This document shows positions 1 through 7,536 of a stretch of DNA of 39,534 nucleotides, piece by piece. The stretch is from Oscillospiraceae bacterium (GTDB taxonomy: Bacteria; Bacillota; Clostridia; Oscillospirales; Oscillospiraceae): the NCBI GenBank assembly GCA_017436035.1, contig JAFSDV010000021.1:1-39534 (forward strand), given 5' to 3'. A program made the translations under genes and the position numbers. The notes beneath the pieces were generated by a model. It was not told the DNA's origin and did no database searches. It saw only the letters and a list, made by a program, of their open reading frames with translations. Numbering within the stretch: the first letter of the stretch is position 1; each line of letters begins with the position of its first letter.

Positions 1-285
1 CCCCTGACCAAGTTTGCCGGCCAGGTTTACGTCCTGTCCAAGGAAGAAGGCGGCCGTCATACTCCCTTCTTCAACAACTACCGTCCTCAGTTCTACTTCC
101 GTACCACTGACGTTACCGGCATCATCAACCTGCCCGAGGGCGTTGAGATGTGCATGCCCGGCGACAACGTCGTGATGAACGTTGAGCTGATCACTCCTAT
201 CGCTATCGAGAAGGGCCTGCGTTTCGCTATCCGTGAGGGTGGCCGTACCGTCGGTTCCGGTGTTGTTACCGAGATCTTCGAGTAA
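1..285 (+). CDS. tuf: Elongation factor Tu, C-terminal fragment
   Basis: The reading frame is open from the first base and ends with TAA at 283-285, so only the last 94 residues are in the window; the start lies upstream. EF-Tu is the GTPase that brings aminoacyl-tRNA to the ribosome. The visible part is the C-terminal beta-barrel domain, with the typical stretches [32 protein letters not shown] and the ending [15 protein letters not shown]. Codon use is strongly biased to C-ending codons (ATC, AAC, GTT/GTC, CGT), as expected for a very highly expressed gene, and is a useful yardstick for the rest of the window. A strong terminator follows directly. Confidence 0.97.
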   Translation, partial: PLTKFAGQVYVLSKEEGGRHTPFFNNYRPQFYFRTTDVTGIINLPEGVEMCMPGDNVVMNVELITPIAIEKGLRFAIREGGRTVGSGVVTEIFE

Positions 286-304
286 TATATAGCCCATAAA
301 AACG

Positions 305-336
305 ATCCCACGGACCGAAAGGTCCGTGGGATTTTC
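305..336 (+). terminator. Rho-independent terminator after tuf
   Basis: A perfect 12-bp stem (ATCCCACGGACC with GGTCCGTGGGAT) around a GAAA tetraloop is followed by TTTTC. It starts 20 bases after the tuf stop codon. Confidence 0.93.
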
Positions 337-366
337 AAAATTCACGTTTTATTTATGCTTTTTAAC

Positions 367-395
367 TTGGAAATAGGACAGATATCTGTTATACT
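367..395 (+). promoter_or_regulatory. Sigma-A-type promoter for the DUF1538 operon
   Basis: TTGGAA (367-372), a 17-bp spacer and TATACT (390-395) lie about 37 bases upstream of the TTG start at 432 and directly after the tuf terminator, so the DUF1538/PII genes seem to be their own transcription unit. Confidence 0.65.
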
Positions 396-431
396 GTTAG
401 CGGTATGTTTGGATATAGTGGGTGATAAGGT

Positions 432-1955
432 TTGAAGGAGCTGCGGTCGAAAATTGCAGAGGCACTGCTGTCGGCACTGCCGATCACGTTGATCGTCTAT
501 GCAGTGGCATTACTGCCTTGGTTTGGTTTTTCTCAGACAGAGCTGGTGACCTTTACAGTGGGCGCAGTGCTGCTGATTTTAGGTATCGGCTTGTTTAATT
601 TGGGTGCCGATCTGGCTATGACGCCTATGGGAACACATGTGGGTGCGGGACTTTCCCGCCAGCGAAAGCTGTGGCTGCTGCTGAGTGTTTGTTTCGTACT
701 GGGTATGTTGATCACCATTGCAGAGCCGGATCTGCAGGTTCTGGCTAATCAGGTCAGTACGGTGATGAACGGAACAGTCCTGATCTACGCGGTGGGTATC
801 GGTGTGGGCGCATTTTTGCTGGTGGCGATCCTGCGAATTGTATTCAGGGAGCGGCTTGGAAACATCCTGATGTTGTTTTATATGCTTTTGTTTGCATTGG
901 CACTGCTGTTGGCAGTCAATGAGAATCTGAATCTTCTGCCATTAGCTTTTGACTCCGGCGGTGTGACTACCGGACCCATCACTGTACCGTTTATTATGGC
1001 TCTCGGCGTAGGTATTTCCAGCGTTTTAGGCAACAGAAGATCTCAGGAAAACAGCTTTGGTCTGGTTGCACTGTGCTCCATTGGACCGGTGCTGGCAGTG
1101 CTGCTTTTGGGGATTTTTTCAGGAAACGATCTGATTTATACTGTACCTGACTATACAGTCAGCGAAGATATTTTAGGAAGCTTTCTGCGTACCGCAGCCC
1201 ATACTGCCCTGGAAGTGGCTGTCGCGCTGGGCTTGATTGTGGTGTTTTTCCTGTTATGTCAGATATTCTTCCTGCGGCTGCCCAAACGCCAGCTTTTGAA
1301 GATCGGCGTGGGCGTATTGTTTACTTATGCAGGACTTGTGCTGTTTTTGACCGGTGTGAATGTCGGCTTTATGCCCATAGGCTTTAAGCTGGGCTATGAA
1401 CTGACCCAGCTGAATCACTGGCTGCTGGTAGGACTGGGTCTGATTATGGGTATTTTAGTGGTGCTGGCAGAGCCTGCCATCCACGTGCTCAACAGTCAGG
1501 TTGAGGACGTTACCGGTGGCTATGTGACCAAGCGGTCTATGATGATCGGATTGTGCATCGGTGTGGGTGTGGCTATCGCCCTGAGTGTTCTACGGATTAT
1601 TTTTGATTTTTCTCTTGTGTATTATATCATCCCGGGCTATTTTATATCTCTGGGTCTGTCTTTGTTTGTACCGCCTGTTTATACGGCTATTGCCTTCGAT
1701 TCCGGCGGCGTTGCCAGCGGTCCGATGACCTCCGGCTTCATCCTGCCCTTTGCAATCGGCGTATGTGTTGGCTTACAGGGTGCGGATGCGGTCCTGCGGG
1801 ATGCTTTTGGTGTGGTGGCATTAGTTGCCATGACACCGCTGATCACTATTCAGCTTTTGGGCTTCAAGGCGATCGTTTCCAATCGGTTGAAAGAACGCCG
1901 GGCAATGAAGCGGATTCTGGATGCAGATGATCAGCAGATTATTAACTTTATGTGA
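432..1955 (+). CDS. DUF1538 family integral membrane protein
   Basis: A 507-residue, very hydrophobic protein with a clear internal duplication. The motif AFDSGGV(T/A)(T/S)GP(I/M)T occurs near residues 172 and 420, and the pairs AEPDLQVLANQV / AEPAIHVLNSQV and MTPMGTHVGAG / FMPIGFKLGYE also recur in the same order. This is the two-repeat architecture of DUF1538, a family presumed to transport something but with no substrate established that I know of. The start is a TTG with GGTGATAAGG just upstream; no better ATG exists nearby. Two PII-like genes follow after 12 bases, and PII proteins typically gate transporters, so a PII-regulated transporter is the natural inference. The substrate cannot be told from the sequence. 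Confidence 0.85.
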   Translation: MKELRSKIAEALLSALPITLIVYAVALLPWFGFSQTELVTFTVGAVLLILGIGLFNLGADLAMTPMGTHVGAGLSRQRKLWLLLSVCFVLGMLITIAEPDLQVLANQVSTVMNGTVLIYAVGIGVGAFLLVAILRIVFRERLGNILMLFYMLLFALALLLAVNENLNLLPLAFDSGGVTTGPITVPFIMALGVGISSVLGNRRSQENSFGLVALCSIGPVLAVLLLGIFSGNDLIYTVPDYTVSEDILGSFLRTAAHTALEVAVALGLIVVFFLLCQIFFLRLPKRQLLKIGVGVLFTYAGLVLFLTGVNVGFMPIGFKLGYELTQLNHWLLVGLGLIMGILVVLAEPAIHVLNSQVEDVTGGYVTKRSMMIGLCIGVGVAIALSVLRIIFDFSLVYYIIPGYFISLGLSLFVPPVYTAIAFDSGGVASGPMTSGFILPFAIGVCVGLQGADAVLRDAFGVVALVAMTPLITIQLLGFKAIVSNRLKERRAMKRILDADDQQIINFM

Positions 1956-1967
1956 GGAGGAGCGCAG

Positions 1968-2336
1968 ATGGGTAACACGATCAATGAAGCCGCGATCAAA
2001 AAGCTGAAGCTCCTGTTCACGGTAGTAGACCGCTCAAAAATGGAATTTTATCTGGACGTTTTGAGCCAGTTTGAAGTAAATTTTCAAATGGCAGCCAGCG
2101 GCAAGGGCACAGCAAGCTCAGAGTTGGTCAGCATGCTGGGACTGAACATTCACAAGGCAGTGCTGTTCAGCGTTGTCCGGGAGGATTTGGTGGGTCCGAT
2201 CATGAAGTGCCTGGAGGAAAAATTTTCCACCATTAAAAACGGTAAGGGGATTGCCTTTGCTGTGCCGCTAGCCAGTGTGATCGGCGTAAATATGTATCAG
2301 TTTTTAAGCAACAACAAGCAGGGCAGGGAGGATTGA
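1968..2336 (+). CDS. PII-like regulatory protein (first copy)
   Basis: A 122-residue protein with the size and secondary-structure pattern of the ferredoxin-like PII fold: an N-terminal strand (KLLFTVVDRSKMEFYLDVL), a central variable loop and a C-terminal strand (GKGIAFAVPLASVIG). It lacks the classical GlnB T-loop tyrosine motif, so it is not a normal GlnB/GlnK; it belongs with the divergent PII-like proteins that sit beside transporters. The RBS is GAGGAGG at 1954-1960, and the gene follows the DUF1538 gene by 12 bases. It overlaps or nearly abuts the second PII-like gene, which suggests the two are made together and may form a heteromer or act on the two halves of the duplicated DUF1538 protein. 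That last point is inference. Confidence 0.75.
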   Translation: MGNTINEAAIKKLKLLFTVVDRSKMEFYLDVLSQFEVNFQMAASGKGTASSELVSMLGLNIHKAVLFSVVREDLVGPIMKCLEEKFSTIKNGKGIAFAVPLASVIGVNMYQFLSNNKQGRED

Positions 2337-2338
2337 TC

Positions 2339-2674
2339 ATGACGACCAATAACCATGAGGTAATTTTTGCAATCGTAAATGCAGGCTTCGCGGAGGACGC
2401 CATGGCGGTTGCCCGGGAGCAGGGAGCACGGGGCGGCACGATCCTGATCGGCCGGGGCGTTGCCAGAGAAAACGAGGCAGCCTTCTTCGGCATTACCATT
2501 CATTCGGAAAAGGAAATTCTGATGATGGTCGTAGAGAAGGAAATCCGGGACAATGTGCTCAACGCCCTGTATAAGCAGATGGGTATGGATAAAAAGGCCC
2601 AGGGAATCGCATTCTCCCTGCCGGTATCCGATGCGGCAGGTCTTGTGAAGCTGCCGGAAGAAACAGAAAAATAA
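2339..2674 (+). CDS. PII-like regulatory protein (second copy)
   Basis: A 111-residue PII-superfamily protein: strand 1 EVIFAIVNAGFAEDAMAVA, then a glycine-rich ARGGTILIGRG segment that matches the PII nucleotide-binding loop region, EILMMVVEK for the third strand and GIAFSLPVSDA near the C-terminus. I chose the ATG at 2339 because AGGGAGG (2325-2331) is 7 bases upstream; an in-frame TTG at 2333 is possible. It follows the first PII-like gene with 2 bases between stop and start, implying translational coupling. The sequence is more PII-like than its neighbour. A terminator overlaps its stop codon. Its likely role is allosteric control of the adjacent DUF1538 membrane protein in response to a nucleotide or small metabolite (inference). 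Confidence 0.82.
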   Translation: MTTNNHEVIFAIVNAGFAEDAMAVAREQGARGGTILIGRGVARENEAAFFGITIHSEKEILMMVVEKEIRDNVLNALYKQMGMDKKAQGIAFSLPVSDAAGLVKLPEETEK

Positions 2675-2702
2675 AAAACAGGAGGGAAACCTCCTGTTTT
2701 TT
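2673..2702 (+). terminator. Terminator after the DUF1538/PII operon
   Basis: The stem ACAGGAGG / CCTCCTGT around GAAA is flanked by A6 and T6 and overlaps the stop codon of the second PII-like gene. The flanking A and T tracts make it work in both directions. Confidence 0.92.
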
Positions 2703-2740
2703 AATACAGAATGGATGTATCTGTTCCGCAGATGATTTGT

Positions 2741-3037
2741 AAGGGTGACCATTGTGCCCGAAAAGTAGGGACACCGCTCTTGCGGTGTCCGCTGATGCGG
2801 AATAAGGGATTGCATTTTCGGTACTTTCTTGTCTCGGCAAGAAAGTACCCAAAGAAGCCGACTTAAGGGGCGCTACGGGAAAATGCGCCCCCTTAAGAAT
2901 CCCCCGCCGCCTCTTCGCAACCTTTCATAAAAAAAGAAGTCGGCATTTCAAACGATTTTGTCTGAGTAGGGGTGGCCATTGGTCGTCCGAAAAGTAGGGC
3001 ACGGATATATCTGTGCCGCGGAATGCATATATGCATT
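2741..3037. repeat. Palindromic intergenic repeat element, copy 1 (composite)
   Basis: No gene is seen in 2703-3142. The space holds a mosaic of hairpins. Two units share a CCGAAAAGTAGGG core followed by a hairpin (2743-2790 and 2969-3017). Between them a 12-bp stem GGTACTTTCTTG / CAAGAAAGTACC (2820-2849) is followed by CAAAGAAGCCG and a second stem CTTAAGGGGCGC / GCGCCCCCTTAAG (2862-2896). The palindrome AATGCATATATGCATT is at 3022-3037. The 2820-2860 module recurs at 4722-4761. Confidence 0.8.
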
Positions 3038-3058
3038 TCCTACACCTTTATCTACAAC

Positions 3059-3087
3059 AAAAGCACCACTCGTAAGAGCGGTGCTTT
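3059..3087. terminator. Hairpin, near-identical to the one at 4136-4163
   Basis: AAAAGCACC...GGTGCTTT stem with a CGTAAGA loop region. One base differs from the hairpin on the other side of the lipoprotein gene, so that gene is bracketed by two copies of the same stem-loop. Confidence 0.6.
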
Positions 3088-3096
3088 GCTTAGATA

Positions 3097-3125
3097 TTGT
3101 ATTTGTGCATGAGATATGCTATATT
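3097..3125 (+). promoter_or_regulatory. Putative promoter for the transglutaminase-like lipoprotein
   Basis: TTGTAT (3097-3102), a 17-bp spacer and TATATT (3120-3125) lie 17 bases before the ATG at 3143. Moderate match to sigma-A consensus. Confidence 0.5.
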
Positions 3126-3142
3126 GGGATCGGGGTGATGAA

Positions 3143-4132
3143 ATGAAAAAGGTTTTTTTCTGCGCGTTGTTGTCAGTAATACTTTTAATGGGGTGCAGTT
3201 GTTCCCCAAATATGTCTTCGGAATCAAAACCGCAGCTTTCCGGAACAGAATCTTCACCGAACGAGGATGCGATTGTGGAGAAAAACTATCTGTGCTATTC
3301 GCCCTATGTGGTTACAGACGGTGTGCGGCAGCAGTTAGGGGAAGAGTATGCCTTATACTGCCGTATGGTAGATGCTGTGGTGTCCTATCAAGGTTGTGTC
3401 AGTGGCTTTCAAAGTGAACAGCATTTTGTTAAAATGTGGAGTGTTTTGATTAACGAATTTGTTCCAACATCGAAGCTGATCCAAACCTATAAGCACACTG
3501 ATACACCGTATACCTATCATGAAGGAACTGTGCAGCTTAAATTCCAACATGACCGCAGTACCCATGATCAATACTTAGCCGAATTTGAATCGAAGATCAA
3601 CAAAGTGTTGTCGGCAGTTCAGGCCGACGACAGTGATGTGGAAGTGATCGCAAAGCTGTATGAGTATGTGAGCTATAATATGAAATATGCTATGCTCAAT
3701 AATAATACCTTGTATGATTGCTTCATGGATGAAACCGGTGTCTGCGGTGGTTATGCACGGTATCTGGAGTTTTTGCTTAATCACGCTGGAATAGAATGTC
3801 AGGTTGCAAATGGCAGCGGTGCAGGTGTAGATCATACCTGGGTTATAGCCAAAATAGACGGACAGTGGTATCACTTTGACCCCACATGGGAGGCGTCGTT
3901 TCCCCGTTGGTATTGGTTTGGTGTAGGGGACAACCTCCGGCATAACAGCTTGGTTACCGGATGGATAGAGAATTATATGAATGGCACAACGAATCGAGAG
4001 ATGGATAAGTCTGGTTTGCATCTGACCGGAGAATGGGATTATTTTGAAGGACAGTATTTAGCTCCACCCGAATGTCCGTTGGACTTTAAGCCAAACAGTC
4101 GCCGATATGAAACCAGTCCAGAGCTTTGGTAA
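3143..4132 (+). CDS. Transglutaminase-like lipoprotein
   Basis: A 329-residue exported lipoprotein. The N-terminus is a basic start, a hydrophobic core and the lipobox LMGC with the lipidated cysteine at residue 18. The C-terminal half has the transglutaminase/papain-like core: GVCGGYARYLEFLLNHAGI with the nucleophile Cys at about 201, DHTWV with the His near 230 and WYHFDPTWE with the Asp near 246. Family members are thiol peptidases or transpeptidases acting at the cell surface; the substrate here is unknown. The start at 3143 is chosen because it gives the signal peptide at the N-terminus and has GGGGTGATG just upstream; an earlier in-frame codon at 3116 would spoil it. The gene stands alone between two near-identical hairpins, with RNase P RNA converging on it from downstream. 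Confidence 0.88.
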   Translation: MKKVFFCALLSVILLMGCSCSPNMSSESKPQLSGTESSPNEDAIVEKNYLCYSPYVVTDGVRQQLGEEYALYCRMVDAVVSYQGCVSGFQSEQHFVKMWSVLINEFVPTSKLIQTYKHTDTPYTYHEGTVQLKFQHDRSTHDQYLAEFESKINKVLSAVQADDSDVEVIAKLYEYVSYNMKYAMLNNNTLYDCFMDETGVCGGYARYLEFLLNHAGIECQVANGSGAGVDHTWVIAKIDGQWYHFDPTWEASFPRWYWFGVGDNLRHNSLVTGWIENYMNGTTNREMDKSGLHLTGEWDYFEGQYLAPPECPLDFKPNSRRYETSPELW

Positions 4133-4135
4133 GCA

Positions 4136-4163
4136 AAAGCACCGCTCGTAAGAGCGGTGCTTT
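4136..4163. terminator. Shared bidirectional terminator (lipoprotein gene and rnpB)
   Basis: Perfect stem AAAGCACCGCTC / GAGCGGTGCTTT around GTAA. It begins 4 bases after the lipoprotein stop. Read on the minus strand it follows the 3' end of rnpB and ends in TTTTGCTT, so it can stop both convergent transcripts. Confidence 0.85.
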
Positions 4164-4511
4164 AGTGCGACACAGGTCTGTAAGCCGGGTTCTGTCTTGA
4201 CAGCCATCTATCTAGTCCCGGGATCGCTCCCGGGATCAAGCCGCCTCCTCGGAACGGTCGGGCCAACCTTTATGTTCCTCCACGGCGTTGCTCCGGATAG
4301 AGTTTACAGCACCCCAATGTTCCCATGGGGCGGGTGGTCTCTTACACCGCCTTTTCACTCTTGCCGCCCTTGCGGACGGCGACATATCTCTGTTGCACTT
4401 GTCCTGGGGTCACCCCCGGCAGGCGTTACCTGTTATCCTTGCCCTGTGGAGCCCGGACTTTCCTCACCTGCAGCCTTTCAGCTTGCAGCCGCGGCTGTCC
4501 GACCTGGTCGC
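4164..4511 (-). ncRNA. rnpB: RNase P RNA (bacterial type A)
   Basis: On the minus strand the region carries the conserved RNase P RNA blocks: near the 5' end GAGGAAAGTCCGGGCTCCA with an adjacent CAGGGCAAGG, and near the 3' end AGAACCCGGCTTACAGACC. The ends pair to form helix P1 (5' GCGACCAGGUC with 3' GACCUGUGUCGC), which fixes the boundaries at about 4511 and 4164-4167 and gives roughly 346 bases, a normal size. The RNA is the catalytic part of RNase P, which trims the 5' leaders of tRNA precursors. A near-perfect promoter lies immediately upstream and a shared terminator downstream. Open frames across this span on either strand are not genes. Confidence 0.95.
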
Positions 4512-4517
4512 GGAAAT

Positions 4518-4546
4518 ATTGTACTGTACAGAACGCAGATTGTCAA
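4518..4546 (-). promoter_or_regulatory. rnpB promoter
   Basis: Minus strand TTGACA (4546-4541), a 17-bp spacer and TACAAT (4523-4518). The predicted start of transcription at about 4511 coincides with the first base of helix P1. Confidence 0.88.
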
Positions 4547-4635
4547 ATATCTTGCAAATTCTTTTCTAAGAGGATATACTATATAAAAGGGAAAGTCATA
4601 TTTGTATTTATTGTACTGTTACAGTATGCCCAATG

Positions 4636-4850
4636 TAGGGGCGGCTAATAGCCGTCCGCCATTTTGCAAAAGCAAAATGATATCGCCGCAGGCGATGATC
4701 GTGTATTCCCCTGCCGGGGGCCTTACTTTCTTGCTCCGGCAAGAAAGTAAGCAAAGAAGCCGGTACAGGGGTGGGGCTGAGCGTGCGCTCCCGCGCACAA
4801 ACCGCCCCTCCTCTATGTACCCCTCCTGCGCATCTTCGGCAGGCGGGCGA
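4636..4850. repeat. Palindromic intergenic repeat element, copy 2
   Basis: No gene is seen in 4547-4925. The core stem CTTACTTTCTTG / CAAGAAAGTAAG (4722-4751) followed by CAAAGAAGCCG matches copy 1 at 2820-2860. As in copy 1, a long GC-rich hairpin comes next (GGTACAGGGGTGGGGC...CCCCTCCTCTATGTACC) and then a CCCCTCCTGCGCATCTTCG tail resembling CCCCCGCCGCCTCTTCG of copy 1. The left part adds small hairpins (GGCGGCTAATAGCCGTC, ATCGCCGCAGGCGAT). Confidence 0.8.
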
Positions 4851-4861
4851 AATGTTTTGGG

Positions 4862-4880
4862 TTATTATAGAGGATAATAA
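4862..4880. repeat. Short palindrome upstream of murD
   Basis: TTATTAT, AGAGG, ATAATAA: a 7-bp perfect inverted repeat 46 bases before the murD start. It may be part of the repeat edge or a regulatory site; no function can be assigned. Confidence 0.4.
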
Positions 4881-4925
4881 TGCACTGATCAACTGAAATT
4901 TGGCTGTTTTGGAACAGAGGTGTTT

Positions 4926-6290
4926 ATGATGGCAACAGAATTTGATCATTATTTTAATTCCTTAAAGGGAAAGAATATCGCGGTTTTGGGACTGGGTGTA
5001 AGCAATCGTCCCTTGGTGCGGCTTCTTTTGGAGTTTGGCTGCACAGTAACAGGCTGTGACAAAACACCCAGGGAAAAGCTGGATGAAGAGGTCCTGGAGC
5101 TGGAGCGGCAGGGTTGCAGGCTGCAGGTGGGCGAGGGCTATTTGGACGGGCTGCAGGCGGATCTGGTGTTCCGCACACCGGGTATGCACCCGGCGAATCC
5201 TGCGCTGGAGGGACTGCGGGCATCCGGCGCTGCAGTTACAAGCGAAATGGAGGTTTTCTTTGAACTGTGTCCGTGCAGGATCGTGGCGGTGACCGGCTCA
5301 GACGGCAAGACCACCACTACCACCCTGATCTCAGAAATGCTGAAGACGGCGGGAAAAACCGTTTGGCTGGGTGGCAATATCGGCACGCCGCTGCTGCCCC
5401 ATTGCAGGCAAATGACTGCGCAGGATATTGCGGTTGTAGAGCTGAGCTCGTTTCAGCTGATGGATATGACCCGCAGTCCCCATGTGGCGGTCATTACCAA
5501 TCTTGCACCCAATCATTTGGATGTGCATAAGGATATGGATGAGTATGTGGCGGCTAAAAAGAACATTTTTGCGTTTCAGTCCCGGCAGGACATTTTGGTC
5601 GTCAATGCAGATAATGCCATTACGAACAGCTTTGCAGGAAACGGCGTAACGAAAAAATTCTCCCGGCAGACAAGCGCAGATGTCTATGTGAAGGACGGTA
5701 CTGTATATCGGGGACAGACAGCGGTTTTGGATACGGCAGATATTTTGCTCCCCGGCGTACATAATATTGAGAATTACATGGCAGCGATCCTGGCGGTGGA
5801 AGGTCTTGTGAGCGATGAGGTGATTCGTCAGGTTGCCAAGAATTTTGGCGGTGTGGAGCACCGGATCGAGCTGGTCCGGGTGAAGGATGGTGTCAAATAT
5901 TACAACGATTCCATCGCGTCTTCTCCCAGCCGCACCATTGCGGGACTGAACAGCTTCCCGGAAAAGGTGCTGCTGATCGCCGGCGGCTATGACAAGCATA
6001 TACCCTTTGATGTATTGGGTCCTTATATCTGCCGCAGTGTTAAAACCCTGTTTTTGAACGGCGCGACCGGACCGCAGATCCGGGCGGCAGTGGAAAGCTG
6101 CCCCGATTATAAGCCGGGATGTCCTCAGATCGTGGACTGCGGTGATTTTACAGCGGCTGTTCACGCTGCTGCCCGGGCTGCCCGGCCGGGGGATGTGGTG
6201 CTGATGAGTCCTGCCTGCGCGGCATTTGATCAGTTTAAGAACTTTATGGAACGGGGAGCATACTTTAAGAAGCTGGTAAAGGAGCTGTAA
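4926..6290 (+). CDS. murD: UDP-N-acetylmuramoyl-L-alanine:D-glutamate ligase
   Basis: MurD adds D-glutamate to UDP-MurNAc-L-Ala in the cytoplasm, an ATP-dependent step of peptidoglycan precursor synthesis. The 454-residue protein has the three Mur-ligase domains: an N-terminal Rossmann-like UDP-binding domain (KNIAVLGLGVSNRPLV), the ATP-binding domain with the P-loop VTGSDGKTTTTTL near residue 124 and NLAPNHLDVHKDMDEY, and a C-terminal domain with GVEHRIELV and NDSIASSPSRT. The ATG at 4926 follows AGAGG; ATG 4929 is an equal alternative, and GTG 4920 is less likely. It sits outside a division/cell-wall cluster, next to isoprenoid genes; its 3-base spacing to ispD suggests cotranscription. Undecaprenyl carrier lipid comes from the isoprenoid pathway, so the grouping makes metabolic sense. 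Confidence 0.95.
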   Translation: MMATEFDHYFNSLKGKNIAVLGLGVSNRPLVRLLLEFGCTVTGCDKTPREKLDEEVLELERQGCRLQVGEGYLDGLQADLVFRTPGMHPANPALEGLRASGAAVTSEMEVFFELCPCRIVAVTGSDGKTTTTTLISEMLKTAGKTVWLGGNIGTPLLPHCRQMTAQDIAVVELSSFQLMDMTRSPHVAVITNLAPNHLDVHKDMDEYVAAKKNIFAFQSRQDILVVNADNAITNSFAGNGVTKKFSRQTSADVYVKDGTVYRGQTAVLDTADILLPGVHNIENYMAAILAVEGLVSDEVIRQVAKNFGGVEHRIELVRVKDGVKYYNDSIASSPSRTIAGLNSFPEKVLLIAGGYDKHIPFDVLGPYICRSVKTLFLNGATGPQIRAAVESCPDYKPGCPQIVDCGDFTAAVHAAARAARPGDVVLMSPACAAFDQFKNFMERGAYFKKLVKEL

Positions 6291-6292
6291 GT

Positions 6293-7015
6293 ATGAAATT
6301 TACAGAGTTGACCCGAATAATGAGAAAAGCGCTGCCGTTAAAGTATTGCGGCGCGGTGATCGTAGCTGCCGGTACAGCATCCAGAATGGGCGGTATCGAT
6401 AAGATTATGGCTCCGTTAAAAGGTGAACCCATAATCGTCCATACGGTTCGTGCTTTTGAGGCGTGTGATGCCATCAGGGAAATTGTGATTGTTACCCGAC
6501 CGGATCTGATGCAGACAGTGATGGGTCTGTGCCGGGAATTTCAGAAGGTTCGCGCGGTTGTTGCCGGCGGAAGCAGCCGTCCGGAATCGGTACGAAACGG
6601 ACTGAACGCACTGTCTTCCAAGGTCAAACTGGCTGCAATTCAGGACGGCGCAAGACCGCTGATTACCCATCAGGTGATTGATCGGGTAGTTCGGGCAGCC
6701 AATACTTACGGCGCGGCAGCGCCCGGTATTCCGGTAAAGGATACAGTGAAGGTGGTGCAGGGTGGAGTGGTGTCGGCAACGCCGGAAAGAGATCGGCTGC
6801 AGGCAATCCAAACGCCCCAGGTATTTCAATTTGATCTGCTGCGGGGCGCACTGAAAAAAGCAGAGGAGGACGGTGCGGAAATTACCGACGACTGCTCTGC
6901 AGTAGAGCGTTTGGGTATGTCTGTAAAGATCGTAGAGGGTGACGAGCGAAATATGAAGATCACAACACCCATAGATCTGAAGATCGCTCAAGTGCTGATG
7001 GAGGATGAACAATGA
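6293..7015 (+). CDS. ispD: 2-C-methyl-D-erythritol 4-phosphate cytidylyltransferase
   Basis: IspD joins CTP and MEP to give CDP-ME in the non-mevalonate isoprenoid pathway. The 240-residue protein has the nucleotidyltransferase signature [13 protein letters not shown] with [11 protein letters not shown] (residues about 22-47), the DGARPLI motif, and the IspD-typical [19 protein letters not shown] and [11 protein letters not shown] near the C-terminus. The first ~20 residues before the strand are somewhat longer than in many homologues. It starts 2 bases after murD and overlaps ispF by 4 bases (ATGA), so ispD and ispF are translationally coupled. Confidence 0.96.
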   Translation: MKFTELTRIMRKALPLKYCGAVIVAAGTASRMGGIDKIMAPLKGEPIIVHTVRAFEACDAIREIVIVTRPDLMQTVMGLCREFQKVRAVVAGGSSRPESVRNGLNALSSKVKLAAIQDGARPLITHQVIDRVVRAANTYGAAAPGIPVKDTVKVVQGGVVSATPERDRLQAIQTPQVFQFDLLRGALKKAEEDGAEITDDCSAVERLGMSVKIVEGDERNMKITTPIDLKIAQVLMEDEQ

Positions 7016-7485
7016 GGATCGGTCACGGATATGATGTGCATCGGCTGACGGAAGGGCGGGCGCTGATTTTAGGCGGTGTAAAGATCCCTTACGAAAAGGG
7101 GCTTGACGGACATTCCGATGCGGACGTGCTGCTGCATGCTTTGATGGATGCACTGCTTGGCGCTGCGGCCTTACGGGATATTGGTTATCATTTCCCTGAT
7201 ACAGACCCGGCTTATAAGGGCGCGGATTCCCGGCAGCTTCTGCGGGAAGTCAGGGAAAAGATCACCTGCGCCGGTTATCGGGTGGGCAATATCGATGTGA
7301 CCATGATTGCTCAAAAGCCGAAGCTCAAGGAGCATATTCCGCAAATGGTCTGCAACATTGCTGCGGATTTGGGATTGGATGTTACGCAGGTGAATGTGAA
7401 GGCCACAACCGAGGAGCGTTTGGGCTTTACCGGAGATGGCAGCGGAATGTCCTGCCATGCGGTTTGTTTGCTGGAAAAGCTGTGA
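7012..7485 (+). CDS. ispF: 2-C-methyl-D-erythritol 2,4-cyclodiphosphate synthase
   Basis: IspF cyclises CDP-ME 2-phosphate to MEcPP with loss of CMP. The 157-residue length is typical. Zinc ligands are visible in [12 protein letters not shown] (Asp8, His10) and [19 protein letters not shown] (His near 42), and the cofactor/CMP-binding end shows [14 protein letters not shown]. It overlaps ispD by 4 bases. IspD and IspF often work together, in some bacteria as a fused protein; here they are separate. Confidence 0.97.
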   Translation: MRIGHGYDVHRLTEGRALILGGVKIPYEKGLDGHSDADVLLHALMDALLGAAALRDIGYHFPDTDPAYKGADSRQLLREVREKITCAGYRVGNIDVTMIAQKPKLKEHIPQMVCNIAADLGLDVTQVNVKATTEERLGFTGDGSGMSCHAVCLLEKL

Positions 7486-7500
7486 AACTGAACATTTTCG

Positions 7501-7534
7501 ACCTCCCGGGCATAAGTTAGCCCGGGAGGTTTTG
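7501..7534 (+). terminator. Terminator after ispF that contains the next gene's RBS
   Basis: A perfect 11-bp stem ACCTCCCGGGC / GCCCGGGAGGT with an ATAAGTTA loop followed by TTTTG. The 3' arm contains GGGAGG, which is the only good ribosome-binding site for the ATG at 7537. Confidence 0.8.
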
Positions 7535-7536
7535 TT

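Noticed and set aside
4197..4877. Several open frames over 4197-4877 on both strands
   Set aside because: They lie over RNase P RNA and the palindromic repeat, both non-coding.
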